From positions 1,736,001 to 1,800,000 of the forward strand of contig OZ244039.1 in assembly GCA_965215225.1 (NCBI GenBank): DNA of 64,000 nucleotides, written 5' to 3'. The notes beneath the pieces are model-generated. The model was not told the DNA's origin. It made no database searches and saw only the letters and a program-made list of their open reading frames with translations. Positions within the stretch are counted from its first letter, which is position 1; every line of letters starts with the position of its first letter. Both the position numbers and the translations under genes were made by a program. The DNA comes from G965215225 sp965215225. GTDB lineage: Bacteria; Pseudomonadota; Gammaproteobacteria; CBDBNL01; JAAOII01. This document shows, piece by piece, positions 32,009 to 40,250 of the stretch.

Positions 32009-34324
32009 CTAGGGAAACAGCTCGTCTAAACGGGTCTGATTTAGTTCGGGTTGTCCAGTGCTATTCAAATACCACCAGCTACGCCATTCGGCAGGAGCTA
32101 TGGGAGTGCATTCAATAGCGGGATACTCATCCGACTCACCAAAATCCCAGATAAGATTGGCATCGATGTCTTCACCAGTTTCAATGCTCCCACTATTATC
32201 CCTATCACACCAAACAGCTAATGGTTCGTCAATCATACTACCATCGTCAAACACAACTGGGTTCTCGTCCCATTTGACATAAATCCCTGTATAGGGAGTT
32301 GGCATCTGAAGTTGACTACTAGTCTTGGCTTCACCATGGTTGCCATCAGCATGAGTGACGCCAGTAGCATTGTACCAATAGGAATTAACTCCAGCCCCAC
32401 TTCCTTCCCCAACCAGCATACGAGTAATACTGCCTGAGACCACATAAGAATAAGCAACCTTGCTAGAAGAGTCAAATCTTCCCGCCAGACCACCTATCGG
32501 ATTCAGCCCGCTCAACTCATCCACCACAACCGATGAAGAATAAATCTGAGCCGATGGACCCCACCCCACCAGACCGCCTATATAAAGACCATTAATCCCA
32601 CTCACTTCACCCGCCACAACCGAAGATGAAAAAACACGAGCTGAAGCACCAAACCCCACCAGACCGCCTATAACATTACCAACCCCTCCCACCGCACCTG
32701 CCACAACCGATGAAGAATGAATCAGGCTCCCTTCACCATTCCCTACCAGACCGCCTATATTACCAGCACCCCCAAACACCATACCCATCACAACCGATGA
32801 AGAATAAATCCGAGCGGATTGACCATGGCCCACCAGACCACCCACATTTTGAGCCCCGGACGTCTCACCCACCACAACTGAAGAAGAATAAATCCGAACG
32901 GATTGACCATGGCCCACCAGACTACCTATATGGCTGCCAATACCTCTCACCCTATCCACCACAACCGAAGCAGAATGAATCCGAGCCGATTCACCATCCC
33001 CTACCAAACCGCCTACCCTAATCCTACCTATCACTGCCTCGGCACTAAGAGTCAAATTACGAATCTCTGAATTATCAGCTATATGGCCAAACAAACCCAC
33101 ACAATCCTCACCTGAACGACTGATATTCAAATCACTAATCATAAAACCATTGCCTTCAAAGGTCCCACTAAAAGCAGTTCCTTGACATCCGGGACCACTA
33201 GCTGTATCATGACCCAAGGGTTGCCAGCCTTTGCCGCCATCGTCATCCGCATAGTCCGCAAGACTTATATTCGCAACCAGCTCATAACCAGAACAAGAAG
33301 TGATGCCGTCGGCACCACCACAGCCAGTTTGGTCAAGGTTGCCACCCGCCATGGAACGATAGCCGCTGCCATCCAGTTGATGACGGACCGCATTTAATTC
33401 CTCATGTGTTCTTATCTCTATCAACCCATCCCCATCATCATCTACATCCTCCACCGCATCCTCACAACCATCGCCATCTTTGTCGTTGTCAGAGGTAGAG
33501 ACAAAATTTGAATTTTGACTGGTAGGACATTGGTCTGAATCATCTCTTATACCGTCATTATCGTCATCATCACTGGGACCACCTGTTCCCGGATCGCCAT
33601 TCCCAGGATCAGGCGGGGGCTCCGGCTCCCCAGCTAACTTCTCATCTAAAAAGTCCGCTATGCCATTGCCATCTCCATCCTCCCCTATGGCTATCCGCCC
33701 ACGAACCGAACCACCTGTCGTATCATTATAGTCCGCTAAATTCCTCTCTACCGGCCGCCACGCTATTCCCCTATCACCAACCCGAGCACCATCCGCCAGT
33801 GTCTCTTCATAGGAAAAAGTAAATTCATATTCCCTCCCCGACACAAGACCCCCAAAAATATAACCCGATATCAAATCCTCCAACGAAAGACCTGGACTCA
33901 TCTCCTGTCCAGTAAGCTTCCCTTCCGCATCATAAGACCTGGCATTAATACGGACCGCCGTTATGTTCCTACCAGCATAGGCCGCCCCATTTGTCAAAGT
34001 AATACTAACCCCGCCATCAAAAGGACTGAACGCTAATACAAAGGGGTCGTCTTCCGAACTGTCACTCCCCGAACCACCGCCTGAACCTCCACCGCCGCCG
34101 CCAGCACAAGCAGTAAAAACAACTGATAAGAAACCCGCCGCAACTAAGAAGAAGAGAAACCGTCCCAGCCGACTAAGCGGAATCAAGGGGGTATGATCTA
34201 GGCACAAGGCCAGATAAGAGAAGTAGAAGCGGAACCTAGCCGCTCCGAATAATAAAAATTGGGTTGCTTTTGCCAATTTTACATTTGCCATAATAATTCT
34301 TTTTGTCATTTTCATCTTCACCAT
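32009..34324 (-). CDS. Large GLUG/TSP3-repeat surface lipoprotein 1
   Basis: A 771-residue predicted exported lipoprotein. A lipobox (VFTAC, Cys73) follows the hydrophobic FLFFLVAAGFLSVV; the 50 residues before it include a second hydrophobic stretch, so the true start may lie further in. After a Gly/Ser linker come a beta-rich domain (~90-220), acidic TSP3-like calcium repeats (DDDDNDGIRDDSDQCP), the shared block DDDGDGLIEIRTHEELNAV, and about six GLUG-like repeats (IGGLVGxGxSARIYSSSVV, ~430-640). A conserved Trp/Cys-rich C-terminal domain ends RLDELFP. Similar proteins sit on cell surfaces as adhesins; the role here is inferred. Paralogues lie at 36347, 40251 and 53280. Confidence 0.72.
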   Translation of the reverse strand: MVKMKMTKRIIMANVKLAKATQFLLFGAARFRFYFSYLALCLDHTPLIPLSRLGRFLFFLVAAGFLSVVFTACAGGGGGGSGGGSGSDSSEDDPFVLAFSPFDGGVSITLTNGAAYAGRNITAVRINARSYDAEGKLTGQEMSPGLSLEDLISGYIFGGLVSGREYEFTFSYEETLADGARVGDRGIAWRPVERNLADYNDTTGGSVRGRIAIGEDGDGNGIADFLDEKLAGEPEPPPDPGNGDPGTGGPSDDDDNDGIRDDSDQCPTSQNSNFVSTSDNDKDGDGCEDAVEDVDDDGDGLIEIRTHEELNAVRHQLDGSGYRSMAGGNLDQTGCGGADGITSCSGYELVANISLADYADDDGGKGWQPLGHDTASGPGCQGTAFSGTFEGNGFMISDLNISRSGEDCVGLFGHIADNSEIRNLTLSAEAVIGRIRVGGLVGDGESARIHSASVVVDRVRGIGSHIGSLVGHGQSVRIYSSSVVVGETSGAQNVGGLVGHGQSARIYSSSVVMGMVFGGAGNIGGLVGNGEGSLIHSSSVVAGAVGGVGNVIGGLVGFGASARVFSSSVVAGEVSGINGLYIGGLVGWGPSAQIYSSSVVVDELSGLNPIGGLAGRFDSSSKVAYSYVVSGSITRMLVGEGSGAGVNSYWYNATGVTHADGNHGEAKTSSQLQMPTPYTGIYVKWDENPVVFDDGSMIDEPLAVWCDRDNSGSIETGEDIDANLIWDFGESDEYPAIECTPIAPAEWRSWWYLNSTGQPELNQTRLDELFP

Positions 34325-34691
34325 AATTTGCTATTAATAAAAAAGATTAAAGTCCTTCAACCAAAGGTAGAATTCATTATACCCCTTTTGGTCTTTTCTT
34401 CCATCTTTTTCATCTTTTTTTTTTGCATCTTTCTCGTCTTTTTTTTCATCTTTTTGTCTTTTTATTTCCAAACGAAAACTAGGTTCATAAGGATAACTGG
34501 TTTATCATTATACTCAAATTAAGGCAGCCATAGAACAAATAGCAAGAAATCTTTGGTTGATTAACAAGAAACCTTTGATTATTCTGACTAATGAAAGCCT
34601 TTTGTAGATTGAAATAAAACCACCGGCTATGCCATTCCCCATTCAAATAGCTGGGGGAGGGTCTAAGTCAAAGTAAGTTGTCAGTTTGAGA
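34325..34691 (-). promoter_or_regulatory. Upstream region of lipoprotein 1: purine tract and promoter
   Basis: On the minus strand a promoter TTCTAT-17-TATAAT lies at 34535-34507. It is followed by an ~90-base A/G-rich tract of AAAAAGATG/GAC-type units (about 34470-34382) that would form the 5' leader of the mRNA. From 34466 onward the sequence is identical to the region upstream of lipoprotein 2. No gene is seen. Confidence 0.6.
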
Positions 34692-34738
34692 AGGGAAGAA
34701 AAGAAGCAGATTAGCCAAAGGGGGCTAGTTGGAGTGGG
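34466..34738. repeat. 273-bp segmental duplication, copy 1
   Basis: By eye every base from 34466 to 34738 matches 38439-38711; the first difference is C34739 against T38712. The segment carries the lipoprotein promoter and the junction into the 66-bp array. Perfect identity implies a very recent duplication or ongoing conversion. Confidence 0.9.
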
Positions 34739-36346
34739 CCTGTCCTAGCTGTTTGGGTTGAGGCTAGGGAAGCAGATTAACCAAAGGGGCTAGTTGGAGT
34801 GGGACTGTCCTAGCCGTTTCGGTTGAGGCTAGGGAAGCAGATTAGCCAAAGGGGGTTAGTTGGAGTGGGCCTGTCCTAGCTGTTTGGGTTGAGGCTAGGG
34901 AAGTAAATTAGCCAAAGGGGGCTGGTTGGAATGGGTCTGTCCTAGCCTTTTGGGTTGAGGCTAGGGAAGTAAATTAGCCAAAGGGGGCTGGTTGGAATGG
35001 GTCTGTCCTAGCTGTTTGGGTTGCAGCTAGGGAAGCAAATTAGCCAAAGGGGGCTAGTTGGAGTGGGTTTGTCCTAGCTGTTTGGGTTGAGGCTAGGGAA
35101 GCAAATTAGCCAAAGGGAGCTAGTTGGAGTGGGACTGTCCTAGCCGTTTCGGTTGAGGCTAGGGAAGTAAATTAGCCAAAGGGGGCTGGTTGGAGTGGGT
35201 CTGTCCTAGCCTTTTGGGTTGAGGCTAGGGAAGTAAATTAGCCAAAGGGGGCTGGTTGGAATGGGTCTGTCCTAGCCTTTTGGGTTGAGGCTAGGGAAGT
35301 AAATTAGCCAAAGGGGGCTGGTTGGAATGGGTCTGTCCTAGCTGTTTGGGTTGAGGCTAGGGAAGCAGATTAGCCAAAGGGGGCTAGTTGGAGTGGGCCT
35401 GTCCTAGCCGTTTCGGTTGAGGCTAGGGAAGCAAATTAACCAAAGGGGGCTAGTTGGAGTGGGACTGTCCTAGCCGTTTCGGTTGAGGCTAGGGAAGCAG
35501 ATTAACCAAAGGGGGCTAGTTGGAGTGGGACTGTCCTAGCTGTTTGGGTTGAGGCTAGGGAAGCAAATTAGCCAAAGGAAGCTAGTTGGAGTGGGACTGT
35601 CCTAGCTGTTTGGGTTGCAGCTAGGGAAGCAGATTAACCAAAGGGGGCTAGTTGGAGTGGGCCTGTCCTAGCTGTTTGGGTTGAGGCTAGGAAAGCAAAT
35701 TAGCCAAAGGGGGCTAGTTGGAGTGGGTCTGTCCTAGCCGTTTGGGTTGAGGCTAGGAAAGCAGATTAACCAAAGGGGGTTAGTTGGAGTGGGCCTGTCC
35801 TGGCCGTTTCGGTTGAGGCTAGGGAAGCAGATTAGCCAAAGGGGTCTAGTTGGAGTGGGTCTGTCCTAGCTGTTTGGGTTGAGGCTAGGGAAGTAAATTA
35901 GCCAAAGGGGGCTAGTTGGAGTGGGACTGTCCTAGCTGTTTGGGTTGAGGCTAGGGAAGCAAATTAGCCAAAGGGGGCTAGTTGGAGTGGGCCTGTCCTA
36001 GCTGTTTGAGTTGAGGCTAGGGAAGCAGATTAGCCAAAGGGGGCTAGTTGGAGTGGGCCTGTCCTAGCTGTTTGAGTTGAGGCTAGGGAAGCAAATTAAC
36101 CAAAGGGGGCTAGTTGGAGTGGGCCTGTCCTAGCTGTTTGGGTTGCAGCTAGGGAAGCAAATTAGCCAAAGGGGGTTAGTTGGAGTGGGTCTGTCCTAGC
36201 CGTTTCGGTTGAGGCTAGGGAAGCAAATTAACCAAAGGGGGCTAGTTGGAGTGGGTCTGTCCTAGCTGTTTGGGTTGAAGCTAGGGAAGCAGACTAGCCA
36301 AACGGGTTTATTTGGAGTGCCCCTGTCCTAGCCGTTTCGGTTGGAG
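34692..36346. repeat. 66-bp hairpin repeat array 1 (25 units)
   Basis: Twenty-five head-to-tail units of about 66 bases, counted by the GTCCTAG block. Each carries CCTAGC...GCTAGG, an inverted repeat with a loop of about 10 bases; variants CCTAGCTG/CAGCTAGG and CCTAGCC/GGCTAGG keep pairing. The array begins directly after the stop of lipoprotein 2 (minus strand). The unit contains a decayed copy of that gene's last codons: CTGCTTCCCTAG resembles the end of the coding sequences. No ORF. Confidence 0.92.
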
Positions 36347-38281
36347 CTATTGAAGCAGATCGTCCAAACGAGCCCGGTCTAGTTCGGGTTTGCCACTCGC
36401 ATTCAAAGACCACCAATCACGCCAATCGTCAGGAGCTAGCGGAGTGCAGCGAATGGCGGGATATTGACTTGAAGTGCCGAAGTTCCAGATGAGATTGCCA
36501 GGGGTTTGTTCATCTGACTCTATGCTCCCACTGTTATCTTCATCACACCAGACCGCCAATGGCACGTTCCCATCACCAAACAGATCTGTGTTATCGTCCC
36601 AAGTGGCATAAATATCTGTATAGTTAGTTGGACTGCGGAGATCGCTAGTGGTCTTGGCTTCACCATGATTGCCATTAGTGACGCCACTAGTATCACTGTC
36701 CCAATAGGAAGCAACTCCAGTCCCACTTCCTTGCCCAACCAGCGGCATAGTAGCACTGCCTGAGACCATGTAAGAATAAGCAACCCGACCAGCAGCAAAA
36801 TCTCCCACCAGACCACCCGTAGGAATACCCCCTCTCACCTCACCCACCACAACCGAAGAAGAATGAATTCGAGCACCTAGACCAGCCCCCACCAGACCAC
36901 CTGTACTACTCTGTCCACTCACCTGAGCCGCTATAGCCGAAGAAGAAAAAATGCTAGCATTTTGACCAAATCCTACCAGTCCGCCTGAATAAATACCAGC
37001 TACATCTGACGCTCTCACCTCAGCTGCCACAACCGAAGAAGAATAAATTCGAGCATTTGAACCATCCCCCACCAGACCACCTATAGTACTACTCCCGCTC
37101 ACCTCAGCTGCCACCACCGAAGAAGAAACAATCCGAGCCGAGTTACCATCCCCCACCAGACCACCTACCCCAAACTTACCTATCACTGCCTCGGCACGAA
37201 GAATCAAATTGCGAATGGTTGCACCAGGGGCAAGATGCCCAAATAAACCCACACAATCTTCACCTGAACGACTAATGCTCAAATTGCTAATCATAAAACC
37301 ATTGCCTTCAAAGGTCCCACTAAAAGCAGTTCCTTGACATCCTCTGGCAACTCTATCTGTATCTTGACCCAAGGGCTGCCAGCCTTTGCCGCTATCATAA
37401 TCCACATAGTCTGCCAGACTTATATTATCAACCAGCTCATAACCAGAACAAGAAGTGATGCCGCCGGTACCACCACAGCCAGTGGTGTCGGCCGCCCCAG
37501 TATCCAATAGCTTGCGCCCGCTACCATCCAGTTGATGACGCACCGCATTTAATTCCTCATGTGTTCTTATCTCTATCAACCCATCCCCATCATCATCTAC
37601 ATCAACATCATCTAGATAGGCATCATTATCATCATTATCATCTACACTATCCGCTCGCCTATCTCCATCCGTATCCAGCCCCGACCGAATACCGTCCCCG
37701 GCGTGATCATCATGATTCTCAGGCCAAACAAAAACTATATTCACCTCCTGCTCCCTGCTATCGCTAAGAATCCCAGTAATCTGAAACTTCCAATCTCGGT
37801 CAGCTAGCCCAGTAAAATCATAGCTGTCATTAGCAAATTCGTCTATGTTGATACTTCTCTCTACAACCTCGCTTCCACTAGTTGCCGTAATCTTCAAAGA
37901 AGTGAAACTGCTAAAGTCCGATTGGCTGCCTATTTGAAACCCACCCCTTATAGGAGCAAAAGTGAGACTCGCGTTAAAAACTCCCAGAACCATCGCGCCG
38001 TTTCCTGGACCATTGCCATCCATCGAACTATTGTTTACCGGACCACCATCACCCGAACTGCCACCACCCCCGCCGCCAGCACAAGCAGTAAGAACAACTG
38101 ATAAGAAACCAGCCGCAACTAAGAAGAAGAGGAACCGTCCCAGCCTACTAAGCAGAGTCAGGGGGGCATGATAAGAGAAATAGAAGCAGAACCTAGCCGC
38201 TCCGAATAATAAGAATTGGGTTGCTTTTGCCATTTTTATATTTGCCATAATAGTTCCTTTTACCATTTTTACATTCTCCAT
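36347..38281 (-). CDS. Large GLUG/TSP3-repeat surface lipoprotein 2
   Basis: A 644-residue paralogue of lipoprotein 1. Lipobox VLTAC (Cys67) after FLFFLVAAGFLSVV, then a Gly/Ser linker and a different N-terminal domain (FNASLTFAPIRGGFQIG to FVWPENHDD) that is shared with lipoprotein 4 rather than with 1. An acidic Asp-rich stretch (DTDGDRRADSVDDNDDND) leads to DVDDDGDGLIEIRTHEE, four to five GLUG-like repeats (GGLVGDGNSARIVSSSVV) and the common C-terminal domain ending RLDDLLQ. The domain swap shows modular exchange within the family. Stop codon abuts the 66-bp array. Confidence 0.72.
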   Translation of the reverse strand: MENVKMVKGTIMANIKMAKATQFLLFGAARFCFYFSYHAPLTLLSRLGRFLFFLVAAGFLSVVLTACAGGGGGGSSGDGGPVNNSSMDGNGPGNGAMVLGVFNASLTFAPIRGGFQIGSQSDFSSFTSLKITATSGSEVVERSINIDEFANDSYDFTGLADRDWKFQITGILSDSREQEVNIVFVWPENHDDHAGDGIRSGLDTDGDRRADSVDDNDDNDAYLDDVDVDDDGDGLIEIRTHEELNAVRHQLDGSGRKLLDTGAADTTGCGGTGGITSCSGYELVDNISLADYVDYDSGKGWQPLGQDTDRVARGCQGTAFSGTFEGNGFMISNLSISRSGEDCVGLFGHLAPGATIRNLILRAEAVIGKFGVGGLVGDGNSARIVSSSVVAAEVSGSSTIGGLVGDGSNARIYSSSVVAAEVRASDVAGIYSGGLVGFGQNASIFSSSAIAAQVSGQSSTGGLVGAGLGARIHSSSVVVGEVRGGIPTGGLVGDFAAGRVAYSYMVSGSATMPLVGQGSGTGVASYWDSDTSGVTNGNHGEAKTTSDLRSPTNYTDIYATWDDNTDLFGDGNVPLAVWCDEDNSGSIESDEQTPGNLIWNFGTSSQYPAIRCTPLAPDDWRDWWSLNASGKPELDRARLDDLLQ

Positions 38282-38690
38282 AATTGGTTTTAATAAAAAA
38301 ATCCTTCAACTAAAGGTGGAATTTATTATACCCTTTTTTGTCTTCTTTTCGTCTTTTCTGTCTTTTTTTTCAACTTTTTTGCTTTTTTTCCATCTTTTTG
38401 TTCTCTTTTGGTCTTTTTTTCATCTTTTTGTTTTTTTTTTCCAAACGAAAACTAGGTTCATAAGGATAACTGGTTTATCATTATACTCAAATTAAGGCAG
38501 CCATAGAACAAATAGCAAGAAATCTTTGGTTGATTAACAAGAAACCTTTGATTATTCTGACTAATGAAAGCCTTTTGTAGATTGAAATAAAACCACCGGC
38601 TATGCCATTCCCCATTCAAATAGCTGGGGGAGGGTCTAAGTCAAAGTAAGTTGTCAGTTTGAGAAGGGAAGAAAAGAAGCAGATTAGCCA
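38282..38690 (-). promoter_or_regulatory. Upstream region of lipoprotein 2: purine tract and promoter
   Basis: The same layout as upstream of lipoprotein 1: promoter TTCTAT-17-TATAAT at 38508-38480 (minus strand) and an A/G-rich leader of AAAAAGAC/GATG-type units at about 38440-38330. The purine tract differs in length and order from copy 1, while the promoter segment is identical, so the tract is evolving faster. Confidence 0.6.
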
Positions 38691-38711
38691 AAGGGGGCTA
38701 GTTGGAGTGGG
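38439..38711. repeat. 273-bp segmental duplication, copy 2
   Basis: Identical by eye to 34466-34738. It contains the lipoprotein 2 promoter and leads into the second 66-bp array. Confidence 0.9.
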
Positions 38712-40250
38712 TCTGTCCTAGCTGTTTGGGTTGAAGCTAGGGAAGCAAATTAGCCAAAGGGGGCTAGTTGGAGTGGGCCTGTCCTAGCTGTTTGGGTTGA
38801 GGCTAGGGAAGCAGATTAACCAAAGGGGCTAGTTGGAGTGGGACTGTCCTAGCCGTTTCGGTTGAGGCTAGGGAAGCAGATTAGCCAAAGGGGGTTAGTT
38901 GGAGTGGGTCTGTCCTAGCTGTTTGGGTTGCAGCTAGGGAAGCAGATTAACCAAAGGGGGCTAGTTGAAGTGGGCATGTCCTAGCTGTTTGGGTTGAAGC
39001 TAGGGAAGCAAATTAACCAAAGGGGGCTAGTTGGAGTGGGTCTGTCCTAGCCTTTTGGGTTGAGGCTAGGGAAGTAAATTAGCCAAAGGGGGCTAGTTGG
39101 AGTGGGTCTGTCCTAGCTGTTTGGGTTGCAGCTAGGGAAGCAAATTAGCCAAAGGGGGCTAGTTGGAGTGGGTCTGTCCTAGCTGTTTGGGTTGCAGCTA
39201 GGGAAGCAGATTAGCCAAAGGGGGCTGGTTGGAGTGGGTCTGTCCTAGCCGTTTGGGTTGCAGCTAGGGAAGCAAATTAGCCAAAGGGAGCTAGTTGGGG
39301 TGGGGCTGTCCTAGCTGTTTGGGTTGCAGCTAGGGAAGCAAATTAGCCAAAGGGGGCTAGTTGGAGTGGGCCTGTCCTAGCTGTTTGGGTTGAGGCTAGG
39401 GAAGCAAATTAGCCAAAGGGGGCTAGTTGAAGTGGGCATGTCCTAGCTGTTTGGGTTGAAGCTAGGGAAGCAAATTAACCAAAGGGGGCTAGTTGGAGTG
39501 GGCCTGTCCTAGCTGTTTCGGTTGAAGTTGAGGGTCTCAGCCAAAGCAAGTTGTCAGTTTGAGAAGGGAAGAAAAGAAGCAGACTAGCCAAAGGGGGCTA
39601 GTTGGAGTGGGTCTGTCCTAGCTGTTTGGGTTGCAGCTAGGGAAGCAAATTAGCCAAAGGGGGCTAGTTGGAGTGGGACTGTCCTAGCCGTTTCGGTTGA
39701 GGCTAGGGAAGCAGATTAGCCAAAGGGGGCTAGTTGGAGTGGGTCTGTCCTAGCTGTTTGGGTTGAAGCTAGGGAAGCAAATTAGCCAAAGGGGGCTAGT
39801 TGGAGTGGGTCTGTCCTAGCTGTTTGGGTTGCAGCTAGGGAAGTAAATTAACCAAAGGGGGTTAGTTGGAGTGGGCCTGTCCTAGGTGTTTAGGTTGAGG
39901 CTAGGGAAGCGAATTAGCCAAAGGGAGCTAGTTGGAGTGAGTCTGTCCTAGCTGTTTGGGTTGAGGCTAGGGAAGCAAATTAACCAAAGGGGGTTAGTTG
40001 GAGTGGGCCTGTCCTAGCTGTTTGGGTTGAAGTTGAGGGTCTAAGTCGAAGCAAGTTGTCAGTTTGAGAAGGGAAGAAAAGAAGCAGACTAGCCAAAGGG
40101 GGCTAGTTGGAGTGGGTCTGTCCTAGCTGTTTCGGTTGAAGTTGAGGGTCTAAGCCAAAGCAAGTTGTCAGTTTGAGAAGGGAAGAAAAGAAGCAGACTA
40201 GCCAAATGGGGCTAGTTGGAGTGGGTCTGTCCTAGCCGTTTGGGTTGAGG
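38677..40250. repeat. 66-bp hairpin repeat array 2 (22 units)
   Basis: Twenty-two units of the same 66-bp repeat. Three of them (at about 39535, 40030 and 40145) are enlarged by a piece of the flank (AAGTTGTCAGTTTGAGAAGG), a higher-order repeat that array 1 lacks. The array begins directly after the stop of lipoprotein 3 on the minus strand. The CAGCTAGG-type hairpin variant is more common here than in array 1. Confidence 0.92.

Noticed and set aside
34692..40250. Possible CRISPR arrays
   Set aside because: The units are continuous 66-base tandem repeats with no unique spacers, are longer than CRISPR repeats, and no cas gene is near.
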